Assembly (NCBI GenBank): GCA_934047225.1
Contig: OW203990.1
Location: forward strand, 20,811,045 to 20,875,044
DNA length: 64,000 bases
Direction of reading: 5' to 3'
Source: Ypsolopha sequella
Lineage: Eukaryota > Arthropoda > Insecta > Lepidoptera > Ypsolophidae
Numbering within the stretch: position 1 is the stretch's first letter; each line of letters opens with the position of its first letter. Positions 12,201 to 24,521 of the stretch are shown here, one piece after another. The translations under genes and the position numbers were made by a program. The notes under the pieces were generated by a model, which had not been told where the DNA came from, did no database searches, and saw only the letters and a program-made list of their open reading frames with translations.

Positions 12201-15200
12201 TTGACTGAATAAGCTCTTCAAATATGGTTACACCTTTCTGTTACACGTTGTATAAATGGTACGAACGAGCATATATTCGCTAAACACATAAATGTCTTGG
12301 TACTAAGTAGTTATTTCACTGTATTACAATGTGTAACAAAAAGGTGTAACCATATTTGAAGAGCTTATTCAGTCAATGGTATAGAACAACTTTTACTATG
12401 GAACAAACGCTGTAACTCGAAAAATAAAATACTGTTTCATAGAAAAATGCAATGCCACTCGGCCAAAATGTATGAAAGAGCAGTTTTTTTTTGAGATCTC
12501 ACAGTTAGCTCCATAGTAAAAGTTGTTCTATACCATTGACTGAATAAGCTCTTCAAATATGGTTACACCTTTCTGTGTTGTATAAATGGTACGAACTTAG
12601 CATATATTCGCCAAACACATAAATTGCTTGGTACTTATGTTATTTCACTGTATTACAATGTGTAACAGAAAGGTGTACCCATATTTGAAGAGCTTACTCA
12701 GTCAATGGTATAGAACAACCTTTACTATGGAACAAATCCCGTAATCACAAAAAAAACCTGACCTTCTACATTACATTTCGGCCGAGCGGCATTGCATTTT
12801 TCTATGAAACGCTGAATTTTTTTTTTTCGTGATTTCGGGGATGGTTCTATGGTAAAAGTTGTTATATACCACTGACTAAAATAAGCTCTTCAAATATAAC
12901 TACACCTTTCTGTTACATTCTGTATAACGTTTTTATTTCGCGAAGGCTCATGTGTCCGTCTGTCCATAGCGTAGCGAGAAAACGTAGGTGGATACATAAT
13001 TAAACTATAGGACTCCAAGAACAACAATACAATAGAATAGCCCGTTAATAAACGTCAATTTTTAGGGTTCCGTAACCAACGGGACCCTATTACTAAGACT
13101 CCACTGTCAGTCTGTCTGTCCTCCTGTCACCAGGCTGTGTCTCTTGAACCGTGACAGTTAGAAAGTTGATGTATTTCTGTTGCCGCTATAACAACAAATA
13201 CTAAAAAACAGAATAAAATAAATATTTAAGCGGGTTCCCATACAACAAACGTGATTTTTTTGCCGTTTTTATAGATAGTGGTACGGAACCTACTGAGCGC
13301 GAGTCGCACTTGGCCGGTTTTTTGTTTTAGTTTTAATTTAGCAAAAGTAAAAGTTTTGTTTGAAAGGTTGGTATAATCGAATAATAACTACATAAATAGG
13401 TAGCTAAGGACATTACTTCCATGTCAAATTTCATTTTCATCCGTGCAACACAGTATTCACATTAGAGTGGTTTATGTGTGAAAAGCAGGGAATTTCGATA
13501 GATTACAAAGAAAATATAATTTTTGTTGAATTATAGTATTTTACTGTCACAAGTATCAAAAAAAAGTGGGGAATCTTGTGTAACTTCTTGATGACGTCAG
13601 ATTACATATTATACAGTATGTTAAGATGAAATTGCGGTAGCCGACAACTGGTGATAGTACTCGTCCATACGAACAACTTTCCGTGAAAAAAATTAAGAAA
13701 TCGAGAAAAAATCTGTTGTTTCATAGATTTTGTTCGGGTAACTATGTAACTTTTCTGTGGAACAGTTGATTTTTTTTTCGCGTTTAGAGGCTTGGCTCCG
13801 TAGTAACAGTTGTTCGTATGGACGAGTACTATCGCCGGTTTCCGGCTTCCGCACCTTCCTCTTAACATCCTGTATTTTGACTTTTTTGTAATAATCAAGA
13901 TACCAACCTTCTTCATTTTCCCGCTGAGCATGAGCCTGGTGCAGCGAGGGTCTTCAGCGTCCCACGTTTTCTTCGCGCAGAACCCGGTCTCTTCCAGGGT
14001 CACCAACATTGTGGCTCGACTGTTTTTCTGAAACGATTTCATTGGACTTTGAGTCTTGTTGTGTACTGATACAGTTAAATATTGCGTAGTGACTGCTTGA
14101 GGAATAGGCGAAAAATGAAATCGTTTTCGAAATCGTTTCTTGTGGCTTCTCAGTGTTAGTCTATTTACAAGCCAAAATCGAAGCAATCAGTTGCATATCT
14201 TTATTTATGAGGACGTAAACTGCTTTTCCGCGAAAAAGCAAAAAATCATACTAATTTCGTATGAATTTTTGCATTTTTTTACGGAAACGCTAAACGATTA
14301 AAACAATTACGAAATTTCTTCATAAAGTCAAAAAGACGTGCGACGACGACGAGTGAAGCGAAGCGTATCGTGGAGCGTGTAATTTTAAAAGAAATTTAAG
14401 GAGCCCAGCGAAGCGGGGCGAAATAATTTGGTATTTATCACTTGATCACGTAATGGGATTCTGCTTACTTCGGTTTATCAAAACTTACCAAATTCCCATA
14501 CAAACTTTCATCCTCTACTTTGCCCTAAGTTCCCCTAATTTCGTAAAATCCTTTCTTAGTTTGCGTCCCTATTATAAATGTAACCTTCTGTCAAAATTTC
14601 ATGTACCTGTGTCTAGCCGATTGGGCTGTGCGATGTTAAGTCAGTCAAGAATTGTAATCAACTGCCGCGTGCGCAAAATGAGCAGGATCGACAATTAATT
14701 TACCTTGATTACGGGGGCTAAATACTTACGGTAAGGTCTTGTGCAGTGAAATCCAAGGGCGACATATAGAAGTAAGGAATACCCGTAGAGTTGGCAAGAG
14801 ACCCATCGACCACAGACTTGACATTCGTGAAGGGGAAGCCTTCGATCGCGGGCTGGGTTGAGATCGTAGCTATAGACGCCCAGTCTGTAAAAAAAAAAAC
14901 AATTCGAAATTAAGCAAACTGTGGATTTGATTAGGTAATTATTTGGCTAGTATTTTCTAAATGACTTCTATTCCACGGACGCCCGGTGGTCAATAACTTT
15001 TGCGACATTATTTGCGTCCTTCTTTTCGATACAGAAAGAAAATGACAGAACGCTTAACAGCGGTTTTGCAGCCGGATTGTGAAAAACCCGCTTTTTCCTA
15101 ATTAATCGAAACAGAATACTTAAATTCAAAATTCACTCAACAGTTATTATTCAACAAAACCCTATTACCTATTGTGTATGCTGCCATCGCCAACTTTACG

Positions 15201-16871
15201 TTGGTTTCTGTGAATTAGAATTTCAATTTATTTTTAATTCAGGATTTTTAATTAGAATTTCAAATACATTTGACTAGACTTTTCAATTCTATTCAGGTGC
15301 ACTTTTACATAGCATGGGTAGGTATACCTATAAGGTATTGATAGGTTTTGCCAAAAACGCCTCAACGCTTACGGCGCCTTAAAACTTATTTTTATGCTTT
15401 GTGATAAATATTGTCAAAATAGAAATCAAATCCTTGATCCGCCCTTGGAGCCAATCAAAATTACAGCTCAAATCCAATAACGTACTTGCATAAGGTTGTA
15501 ATTATGTAGTACCGACATAATGTGCTAACCTTAATTAATTAATGAATCGAGCAGAACCAATAATTTACATAGAGGCTAATGAATTTGAACCCTGCGGCTC
15601 AGTAGTTAACAATAAGATTACTAAATGAGTTGAATTTTAGGTGAGGTGATACTAAATGTCAATGTGGGAAGATACCAACTTTACTAAACTTGATTTCATA
15701 ATGGGACTTGGTATACCTATAATCTGTACAAAATATTTGAACAAGATTTTGAACTTGTGCCAATATTACATAGGAATTAAAAAAATTGGCATAATGTTAG
15801 GTCTTCCTTCATGCATAACGCTCATATAAGCGCCAGTCAAAGAGTATATATTGTTTTATTACAGTTGGTGGTGACCGAAGAAAAAAGCAATAACTTCCAT
15901 TTGTAAATTTATTTTTTTCTAAACGTGTTTAGTATTTAGGTACCTAAGTAGGTAGGTATGTACATTATTACATTTTAGTTGAGGTTAGCAAACACTTAAA
16001 AATTTTTATAATATAATTAGATAATTATTTTTGTATTATTATAATGATTTATCCCATCAAAAATATTCCAGTAAAAAATTATTCCAAGTCTCGTATACGT
16101 AACACTTTCGCCGTAAAAAGTTTTGAGATCTGCCGTGATCGATATAAATTAAGATTTAAGAAATTAAACCTTAAATCTTAATTTATATCGATCACCGGCA
16201 GATCTCAAAACTTTTTTTACTATATCTAAGTTTTAGTGTTTGGTAAGTGGTTACCTGCAATTTCATTAAAAATTAAACATAAAAAAAATAGGCATAATCT
16301 TGCTAAGTTTCTTTAACTTCTTAGCAAAACTAAGAAGGTCAAGAAACTTATGTAGGTACACTTACCGAGTCTCCAGTATTAAATTAGCTGTATTCATCAA
16401 CCAAAGTCACCTTACATGTAAAGTAAGCCCAAAATATATTTGTTTGTGGTATTTTCCCGTTTTAAATTTATTGGTATAATTGTTTTATTTTAATCGAAGT
16501 ATAATAAGTCTAAACGATGTACCTATATTGCATAAATACCTAAATTATTCATCCACATTCTCAATGTTATAAAAATTAAAAAAAAAATGTTTGGTCTTTG
16601 ATGCTAGATAGACCTTTGCCAATTTTTTTTATATATTTTTTTATAGTTTAATCATCTTACCAGTATTATGCATGACATATCGAGCCATTCCTATGATATC
16701 AGTGTGGTCTGGAGGGTCTGCACTGCTATTCTTGTCGGTTCGTAGGCTTGAGATCTCATTAGCTGACTCCCGGAATAAGAGTCCATCTCTGTGATGATAT
16801 GCCCTGTATTTACTCTCAGCCGAGTGACTGAGTAGAAATAAGGATAAAATTGGAAGTATTGCAGACTTCAT
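9207..16871 (-). CDS. CREG: CREG, secreted FMN-binding-fold glycoprotein
   Basis: Coding exons in transcription order are 16661-16871, 14730-14884, 13908-14027, 10207-10288 and 9207-9376, phase-consistent, 245 aa. The first about 20 residues form a signal peptide (MKSAILPILSLFLLSHSAES). The rest matches the CREG / pyridoxamine-phosphate-oxidase-like split barrel: ARYVMHNTGDWASIATIS, GIPYFYMSPLDFTAQDL, TGFCAKK with RCTRLMLSGK, DHNWFVAKMKIAQI, MVDWFGGAKYISVGDY. N-glycosylation sequons are seen at NSS, NST and NYT. Known family members are lysosomal or secreted homodimers that lack oxidase activity and influence cell growth and differentiation. An acceptor at 16885-16887 just before the ATG shows that the 5' UTR is split. 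The introns are packed with repeats. Confidence 0.93.
9511..9937. mobile_element. TAGGTCTTTACATAT foldback element, copy A
   Basis: About 425 bp starting TAGGTCTTTACATA and ending in the complement TATAAAGACCTA, with the next bases of each arm spelling AAATTGCC(G/A)TTTT. Copies B (35298-35680) and C (50564-51004) share interior as well as ends. It lies in CREG's last intron. Confidence 0.8.
10957..11209. mobile_element. Foldback element, GGTGTTAAGATG family
   Basis: The right end reads CATCTTAACACCCTGT, and both arms carry GGTGATAGTACTCGTCCATA or its complement around AACAACTTTTACTATGG. Relatives are at 13610-13875, 26640-26712 (one arm) and 62489-62690. The arms GAGCCAACC / CAACAACTTTTACTATGG also recur inside the 12-kb array. 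It lies in a CREG intron. Confidence 0.6.
11473..11703. mobile_element. Foldback element with CAGCGGGCCTATTATGTATC end, copy 1
   Basis: The arms GTTGCCAAC.AGACTGGGTGCC and TAGGCACCCAGTTCAGTTGG pair around a loop containing AAAAACATGGATA. A second copy is at 52633-52865. An open frame of 67 codons across this element is incidental. Confidence 0.65.
11991..12922. repeat. Three-unit tandem array of hairpin elements
   Basis: Units begin at about 11991, 12327 and 12656 (spacings 336 and 329 bp). Each is a hairpin whose arms start ACAA(C/T)GTGTAACAGAAAGG and run through TTCAGTCAATGGTATAGAAC, followed by a spacer with CATATATTCGC.AAACACATAAAT. Only the third unit lacks the spacer. It lies in CREG intron 3. 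Confidence 0.8.
13058..13325. mobile_element. GGTTCCGTA-to-GGCCGGTTTTTT lepidopteran repeat
   Basis: It starts TTTTTAGGGTTCCGTAACC, contains GTCTGTCTGTC, the block ATGTATTTCTGTTGCCGC, and ends GTCGCACTTGGCCGGTTTTT. This is an abundant repeat in lepidopteran genomes as I recall; it has no coding potential. Relatives or fragments occur at 17998-18070, 18415-19158 and near 23885-23895. Confidence 0.7.
13610..13875. mobile_element. Foldback element, TACAGGATGTTAAGATG family
   Basis: The left end is TACAGTATGTTAAGATG and the right end CTTAACATCCTGTA; the arms share GATAGTACTCGTCCATACGAA. It ends 33 bp from CREG exon 3 (13908), in the downstream intron. Confidence 0.7.
14210..14425. repeat. Inverted/dispersed repeat in CREG intron 2
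   Basis: The arms TTTCCGCGAAAAAGCAAAAA and GCATTTTTTTACGGAAACGC surround an AT-rich core, followed by a block with AGTGAAGCGAAGCG and AGCGAAGCGGGGCG. No coding potential. The boundaries are uncertain. Confidence 0.4.
16113..16220. repeat. 108-bp near-perfect palindrome
   Basis: The left arm GTAAAAAGTTTTGAGATCTG continues to AAGATTTAAG, and the right arm is its complement ending CTCAAAACTTTTTTTAC; the loop is under 10 bp. It lies in CREG intron 1, about 440 bp from the first coding exon. Probably a small foldback element. Confidence 0.8.
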
Positions 16872-16977
16872 GGTTGCCTTTTATCTGTAAATAAATAAAC
16901 AATACAGTGTTTTTATACCTATCAGGTGAATGGTTGGAATTATAACTTTATCTATATTACAAGGTATTTATTACGGT

Positions 16978-19222
16978 GTGGCTAAATGTCCGCCGGTTGA
17001 ATCGCATTCTAGACGGTATTCTTTCGCCGTCCGGCGGATTTTTTTTAATTGATAAGAATCCGCCGAAATAAAAACATTTTGCGCATGCGCGGCGGAATAA
17101 CATAGGAAGAATGATAAAAGTCGCCGTACGGTGGACGTTATCGCCTCAGATCAAAACGTCCGCCACCCCGCTAATCAGCTGTTAACTGTTATTTCACACC
17201 AAGTACAAAAAAAAATATATGGCGCATATTATGAATTCAGTTAACGGGGGTCGCCTTGCTCCACTCTGGTCGGCACCCTCATTTATTTACATGTAAACTT
17301 ATATCACGTTCCTCCCCGCTTCACTCATTGTCGCACCATTTTTGAGTATTTGTTCCCAATAAAAAAAAAACGTAAATTTTCTGACATGGATTTGAACTTC
17401 AAAACCTGAGTACTAAATTCTAGTGCTGTTACATTCTGCACCAACCACAGACCACTAAGCCATTAGACGTAGTCGTATGGAGAACAAACCTTTTTCGCCA
17501 ACACATCAGTGCAATTTCACTACTATATAAATATTCATTCCATACCATCCCATCTTCAATTTTTTAAAATTAGTATCCTCTCACATTACCTACGGGCGCA
17601 GTGACGGAAAATTTTCTTTCTTGTCACGTGGTTGATTAAGATGTCTAATGGCTAAGTGGTCTATGGCACCAGCGACAGCGGCGAAACTAAGGTACATACA
17701 AAAGGTTCATAACTCAACATTAATATGCCAAATCCGCCGTATAGCGGCTTTTATCATTCTTCCTATTGGATTCCGCGGTGCATGCGCAAAATGGCCGGTT
17801 TTCTATTCGGCGGATTCCTATTAATTAAAATAAAAAAACAGCGAGCTGTGTCAGACATACAACAATAAATAATTTAAGTGGATACTTCTTACGTCACCTG
17901 TTAATTCATAGAGATAAGAATCATTGGGGGCCATAGATATGTATCCTAATAATATGTCAGTGATAGCAGCGCATTCACTTACGAGGTCATTTTAATTTTT
18001 AGGGTTCCATAATCAACAAGGAACCCTTTTAGTTTCGTCATGTCCGTTTGTCTGTCTGTCAGTCCGCGGCTTAGCTCAGAGACTCTTTGTACTAGAAAAC
18101 TGTAATTTGGCATGAGTATATTATATTAATCACGCCGACAAAGAGGTAAAATAACATCTTTAAAAGATATTTTATTATGTTACCTCCCCTTCATGTAAGT
18201 GGGGATTTTTTTTTCTCGTCTAACCCAAGGTTTGAGGTGTCGTTTAAAAATATTGCGGATCTGTGAAATAATTTTTCGATTCAGGGATACATTTGCAAAT
18301 TTTTGTACCATCTGCCAGCTATCAAAATATCTTCTGTTAAAAAGGTTGTTCTGGAAGTGACGTACAAGTTGTGAACATGCCCCCTACCCGAGATGCGAAC
18401 AAAGAAGTATTCACTCCAAAAAAAACGGTCAAGTGCGAGTAAGACTCGCGTACGTAGGGTTCCGTAATTCGACAGTTTTGAGAAGAATCAGAAGAAAAGT
18501 AATTAGAACCTTGCCCGTCTACCAGTTTCGGAGATAAGGGGGGGAGACATACATATTTTTGGGGTTTTTTAAAGGTTTCTCGAAACCAGTGTTAGTAAAT
18601 ATAGTAAAAGCATACGCTATAGTTTTCCTGTAACTGGCCAGTTACGATCTATAATTGTAATTTTTTTCATATTTTTTGGTCTACCAGTTTCGGAGATAAG
18701 GGGGGGGGGGACATACATATGTTTGAGGTTTTTTAAAGATTTCTCGAAACCAGTGCCAATAAATACAGTAAAAGTATTAGTACATTACGATACGAGAGCG
18801 ATGAAACGTTTTCTGACGAGTCTGAGTTTGCGGCACGAGCCGAAGGCGCGCAGCGTGCGTAAAGTGGTCATTTTACGCACGGTGTGCTATAAATATTTTT
18901 ACAATCAGCTTTTTAATATCTACAATTTGATTAAGTATAACTTTATAACTCATAACTTTAGCACCGTAAAAGATACATACATGAAATTTGGCACAAAAAT
19001 AGCATTAGTTTGCCCACATATCACGGTGTAAAAAAAAATGAAAAATTTTAAATTGTTCATAATATTTCCAAAACAAAAGTGAGCAAAATAAAAAATATTA
19101 TCCTAAAAACACAATATGGGTATATTTGTACCTTTTAGGTACTACGGAACCCTAAAAACGGCGGCGGAAGAATAACGTCTACAATGCGATTCCGCCGGCG
19201 GCGGCGGAAGTTTAGCCACTCT
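16978..19222. mobile_element. GC-rich foldback complex with nested repeats
   Basis: The outer arms GTGGCTAAATGTCCGCCGG and, at 19170-19220, the complement with ATCGCATT.TAGACGTTATTC frame the block. Inside, a second hairpin pairs 17018-17110 (CGGCGGA, GCGCATGCGCGGCGG, GGAAGAATGATAAAAG) with 17740-17830. A third pairs CACAGACCACTAAGCCATTA (17443) with TAATGGCTAAGTGGTCTATG (17645). The segment 17998-19158 consists of GGTTCCGTA-type repeats inserted within it. Confidence 0.55.
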
Positions 19223-20244
19223 AAATTTAATAATGTAAATTAATGTACAGTAATAAAGTCATGTATTTTTGTGTCAAGTAATAAAACCAAGTACATATGT
19301 AATGTACCTACCTAATAAATTTCTAAAATGTATTCCTTTGTCTGAGGTTAGCTAAATAGCAAATTCAAGCTATTTAGGTTTCGTAAATAAATAACTCGTA
19401 ACATCGTTAACGTTATTGTTAGAAGTTGTATAGGTACGTAAATAACTTTGTAGGAGTCACCAACAAACAAAGGCAGTGTATTTTTTAAGGATAACGCAAC
19501 ATACCCATGGATTAGCCTTACCTTTATAGATGGATTTAGCGAAAAATATATGAGTAAAATCTTACCAGAAAGGACCATATCAACAATGTGCGGAGTCACA
19601 AAATTAACTACCATAAGCGCACAGTATTTTTAACTTGCCGGATGTGCGCAAATTCAAAACAAAGCAATTGTTGTGTGTGACCACAAAATTATATGTGACT
19701 GTTTGTGTTCCCAACTTTTTTTTTAAATTGTATAACACTAACATTAGGCTAAGCGCATACGCTCAATATTATTGGCAATAATCAAGAACAACTCTACATT
19801 AGTATAATATTGCTTTTCAAACCTCAATATGCAATTTTTAAGTGATTTTTGAAATAAATAAAACAATTTAAGAGTGTTAATATAATACATAATAAAAAAA
19901 ACGTGCTTCTTAACTGCTTTTAGAAGCGTTTTCTATTTTAATCAATGTGTGTTTTCTTAACGAATAATATTACTTTATTACTTATTACTGTTCATTGTTA
20001 TACAATAATATTGAAAAAAGGAAAGAAAACAAACATTGCAGAGATGCTTTTATTTTACACATTTTCAGTAAGTAGGTGCTTACTAAATATTCTCAAGGCA
20101 AAATTTAATATTTTTTAGCACTGCGGAGTGCACGAGGCGCCTCAGATCTTCTGCCGTAAGTGATAACAAAAAAATGCAAAGTTATAAATAGTATCAAGTT
20201 AGTCACCCCCGTTAAAATTGAAAAAACAGCGGGTTTTGTCAGTT

Positions 20245-20374
20245 AGCCGTTCATAAATTAACACTTTCATCAGGTTCCAACACTGACAAAAGGATAACGT
20301 ATACAATTTGCAACGCGTGCGACAGAAATGGCATTAGAACCCGTATCGCGACCCCTAATTTATGAACGCAGGCC
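20245..20374. mobile_element. GTTCATAAATTA short inverted-repeat element
   Basis: About 125 bp, with ends GTTCATAAATTA and TAATTTATGAAC and the core GCGTGCGACAGA.ATGGCATT. Further copies are near 45372-45440, 45826-45931, 52003-52130 and 59553-59680, in both orientations. Confidence 0.75.
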
Positions 20375-20582
20375 AAAGTGAAGGAGATAAATATTTGTGC
20401 TTTTAAATTTGTTTCTGATTATTGCAAGTTTGTAATGCACTCTAATAATAATTAGTTCTTATATGTTAAAAATAGAAGCTAAATTATTTTGTAAAAAATT
20501 ACCTAACCTTTGACAGCACGAACACTAAAATTAAATAAAGCCTTTAGAATCGATTTTAGGTTCTGTCAACATTCTAGACAGC

Positions 20583-20764
20583 TGGTCTAGAAGCAAAGCC
20601 GTTCGGGACTCCCTCGTCACGTCTTCGACAAACGGCAAAAGGGCCAAACCTACGCGAGTGAGCAGGATAAATGCTATATGTCTCGCTTACTTGTGTACAT
20701 TTGTCTCTTTCGTATTTTGACGAAGACAAGACGAGTGAGCCACGAACGGTTGTGCTTCTAGACC
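20583..20764. mobile_element. Foldback element with GGTCTAGAAGC ends
   Basis: The arms GGTCTAGAAGCAAAGCCGTTCG and GAACGGTTGTGCTTCTAGACC flank about 140 bp that also pairs partially (GTCTTCG/CGAAGAC). No coding potential. It lies in the CREG-CstF-64 intergenic region. Confidence 0.65.
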
Positions 20765-21393
20765 CGCAGTCTATCTCTAGTGTTCGACATTTCAGAGACT
20801 AAAAAAGCAGTCAAATACCTGCCTAGTTGCATAAACATATTTTTAATGATAAAATATAGAGTAGTAATACAAAACTTTCAGTTGGTACTTACTGAAATGT
20901 TTTAGTATTTACCCATCATAATATTTGTTTATTTATTTACACATTACAGCTATTATTGCAGGTAATCCTAATACAATAGAGAAAGAAGTCAGCCAACTCA
21001 AATAATAACTTTTAACGAACCTCGTATACATTTTGGAAAGCAACAACTTTAAAACTGCTCTTTTTAAAACATCTGAATTATTGTCAATATTATTGTATGT
21101 ATGCGGCCAGCCATAGGCAATTTATTAAAAGTAGCAAGCACCTCATTTTGAATATTCGTGTAGCGGTATTGGACGAATTTTGCTGTAAGTATTCGTCAAC
21201 GTCACAAACAAGTCATCCACACATGAAAACAAGAAGCATATAACTTCTTGGACTGATCACTCAAAACTAAACTAAAAACCGACAAGTGGACAATAGCCAA
21301 TACGTGTACACGAATAGCTCCTCCACACATTATGGCAGTATTCGGGCAAATACACTAAATACGCTGCGCCAACAGAGGTGCACACATATCGTC

Positions 21394-21662
21394 ACGACAT
21401 GAATCCCCGAGAGGGTGTCAGAGGTGTTCCCAAGTGTAAACTTTGAAATGCAGTTCACACTTGGTACACACGCTTTTCACCGACGTCCCAAACGTGATAG
21501 GTGCATGGTGAGCCCCTAACGCCGTACTTCGGAGACAAATGTACCAACAGTTTCCGTGCCTTCCCAAGCACGCAGACAGAACACCAATTAATGTGCATCG
21601 CCGGGATTGAACCCACGATCTCTAGGCGAGAGCTCCTACCACTCGCCCACAGAGGCGGTCAG
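21394..21662 (-). mobile_element. tRNA-derived SINE, near-complete
   Basis: The minus strand carries a tRNA-like head with B-box GGTTCAATCCC (GGGATTGAACC at 21603-21613) and a terminal region with CACGACATGAATCCCCGAG in the plus orientation. It belongs to the same family as 26043-26402. Confidence 0.7.
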
Positions 21663-21885
21663 AGGGTGCCACTATAATACCTGCAACCTAACAAGCACCT
21701 TTTCACCACATGTGGCACCGATAGCCCTCTATGCAGAGGGTGCCTTCTAGAGGACGAGTCAGTGGAACATGTGCTACTCCACTGCTCTGCAACCGAAGAC
21801 ATGAGACAAAAAGCAGGGATTGCGTGCGACGAGCTCCAACTTCCCTTTACTGGACCAGTTTATGAGTCAGAATGCTGAACCTCTT
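21640..21885 (+). pseudogene. Non-LTR retrotransposon fragment (C-terminal Cys-His motif)
   Basis: Around 21712-21876 the frame reads CGTDSPLCRGCLLEDESVEH followed by VLLHC and then a stop. This matches the C-terminal C-x-C...E-x-x-x-H-x-x-x-x-C motif following the reverse transcriptase of several insect non-LTR elements (R1, Jockey and I type families). Both ends are broken and no reverse transcriptase core remains. Confidence 0.6.
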
Positions 21886-22019
21886 CGACTCTTCTTTAAG
21901 GAGCTGTCCTGGCTGGGCTGACTGACCGGGGGGAAGTGCACAATATTCACGATTACCGAGAATCAGTGCAGGACTCATCGCCCCCGCTACGAATTTAGAA
22001 TACCTGATTAATTCAATGT

Positions 22020-22400
22020 AGTAGGTATATAGCCCGGCATCAGCTCTACCACCTTAGACTTAGACTCCACTCCAGACTGTGGAGGTACCACCATCTTACT
22101 TAGGGACCCCCTCGAAGTAATTCGGGGGAGAGTAAGAGGACAGCTCACAGGCAAAAAACCAGGAGGCCCACCATGCCTGGGACCGATGGATGGCGGTATA
22201 TCCATCCCTAATAGCCGGGCCTTATATGGAACAGACTGGTGACGGGCAGCGGCGTCACTGGTGCGAGGGTTCCGGCACCGCGCTCACCAACCCGCCTGCC
22301 CAGCGTGTGTGAGTATGGGCAATTCTTCCAGGATGACCGCCGGGAAAGGCAAAATGCTTATGTCCAGCAGTGGACAAACTAGGTTGATGGATGGATGGGT
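22020..22400 (+). mobile_element. LINE 3'-end fragment, copy 1
   Basis: Nearly identical to 27655-27995. It ends with TATGTCCAGCAGTGGACAAA and GATGGATGGATGG, the kind of 3' end seen on lepidopteran LINEs, whose open frame closes in a peptide like KAYVQQWT. Compared with the second copy it has an insertion near 22240-22265 (GACGGGCAGCGGCGTC). Confidence 0.6.
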
Positions 22401-22699
22401 AGGTATACATATACCTTCGTTTACTCAACGGTATGGCTAGAGATCAACCAGAGGTGGATGTTTTCTCTGCATCACTGACCCAAATCCACACATGTGTGGT
22501 GAAATACTTGGAGCAGTAACCATTTTTATTCTAAGTGTATGTATATTTTGATTTTTAGTGTATTAAAATTTCTTTCTGTTTTCCATGTATACGCATTGGA
22601 CTTGTGTCTGTAATGTTCATGTGTATTAATAAATAAATAAATATATACTCCGTGGCAATTGATACGCAGTAGTATTAATTTCAGTGTTCTTGTACTTAC

Positions 22700-22858
22700 C
22701 GCAAATAATAATTGGTCCTTCGTGACCGGATAACTAATACTGATGTTAACTGTAGCACTAACTGTATTAGAATGATTTTTGTCTGATCCTGTTGGTACTC
22801 ATATCTAATACGTAACGTACGTAATAGCACACACAACGATAACAGCATCACGTACACT
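22700..22858 (-). promoter_or_regulatory. Possible CREG promoter and 5' non-coding exon
   Basis: On the minus strand a strong donor GCG|GTAAGTAC lies at 22700/22699. Upstream are an arthropod-type initiator TCAGT (ACTGA at 22856-22860) and a TATA-like CTATAAAC (GTTTATAG at 22898-22905). CREG has an acceptor directly before its ATG at 16885, so some upstream non-coding exon must exist. A rival donor (CTG|GTAAGATT) lies near 19565. Linkage is inferred. Confidence 0.3.
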
Positions 22859-24521
22859 GATAATACGCGAATCAATTGATTTAACCCAAAGAATAATGTT
22901 TATAGAAGATAACACTGATTGATCAAGTTTTGTGTTTATTTTTCGGTGACATAATATCGTCAATGGGTTAAGATTTCATCAGAACAGACCAAGTAGAAAA
23001 TTAGACTTTAATCCAATTTAATATTTTTTTTTATTAATTCTAATTCAATATTTTTCATATTTTCAAGTTGGTTATCAAAGACTTGGGCGTATATAAGAGA
23101 GGAGTCTTTAGGGGTGCAAACCTCCCTTAGGACTGATGTTAGTAGAAAAGTTAGTACATGTTATCACTAGTAGTTCGCCCTGAACTGTGAAATCGCGATT
23201 CTATCTTGACCGATTTGGCTCATGTTCGTACCTTCTTGATTTTTTTTTTCTCATTTACTCGCCTACTTCATGACCTTCCAATCAATGATACTCGAGTTAT
23301 CGTCGGACAAACATACATACATTCATACAAACGCCGGATTGTTCAAATAGACTTGGGGAACTTCGTTCCCTTCGCTCACTCGATCAATAAAATATCAAGT
23401 TCAAAATCAATAAATGTAAATATTTTGTAACGGGTTGTCTTCTAGTTTCCTCTGCAGTGAAAAAATGTGTTGATATTAAAATTATCTCAGTAACCCCCCC
23501 TGATGTGAAGGTACATAAAGTGACATTAATTTACGCAGCCAAATTCATACTGGAGGCTTAGTAAGATTTCAGTATCACGGATCAATAACACTTATTGTTA
23601 ATTTTGCAAAATTTATCTCCGAAACTGGTAGACTAAAAAATATGAAAAGTCGATTATAGATTAACTGGCCAATTACGGGAAAACTATAGCGATTTAAAAA
23701 AGGAAATCCTTAAAAATCCATAAAAAAATGTATGTCCCTACCTTATCTTCGAAACTTCGGTTGATCGAAAAATATGAAAAAAAACCATGCTTAATATGTG
23801 TTTACGTAAAGATTGCAGGAAAAATAGAGCGGTTGAGAAATTCACGAAAAAAAAGTGTCGAAATTAAATTTATCATCCACAATACGGAACCCTAGGTACG
23901 CGAGGCTGGGGTTTGTTCACGATGTGATCATGTCACCCTAATTGTACAAATTAAAGATAGGTATTTGCTACTAATTACATACAGTCATTTCTTATTTTGA
24001 TACAAATCTTTGCTAATTTCAGTAGTATCTTAGCTAGTGTTTGTAGAGAACATGAAAAAAAAAACACAAAAAGGGTCATCATACCTTGATACCAAATCTT
24101 CAATATGAATTTGGCTGTATAAAGGTTGTATATACCCCCGACACTTCGATATACTCTTCCTTGATTGTGCCGTGCACTGCCAATCAAAGCCCACGTATTT
24201 CATGCTTCAGGGGATCTAAAAAGGCCGACTTGGGTGAATTATAAAATTATTTGAAAGTAAAATAGAGTCAGAGATTTTTCACGCGTGCAAGAGAGACGGC
24301 ATTAGAACAGAATCATAATGTGATTCATGCAAAACGGCCTTTTTAGAGGACCAGGCCTACCAAGAGATCGCATGCAGAGTTCATCCGGCTTTTTGATATT
24401 ACTATGCTTCTTGCTGGGAATATTTTTTCGGGTGTGAACAAGTCAACTGTCCCCCCGCACACTCCTCTACTTCGCTGAAACTATTTTGCATCTATTTTAT
24501 TTAACACCCGCAACGTTATTT

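Noticed and set aside
13602..14186. 194-aa reading frame on the minus strand
   Set aside because: Only 13908-14027 is real coding sequence (CREG exon 3); the remainder reads through introns and a foldback element.
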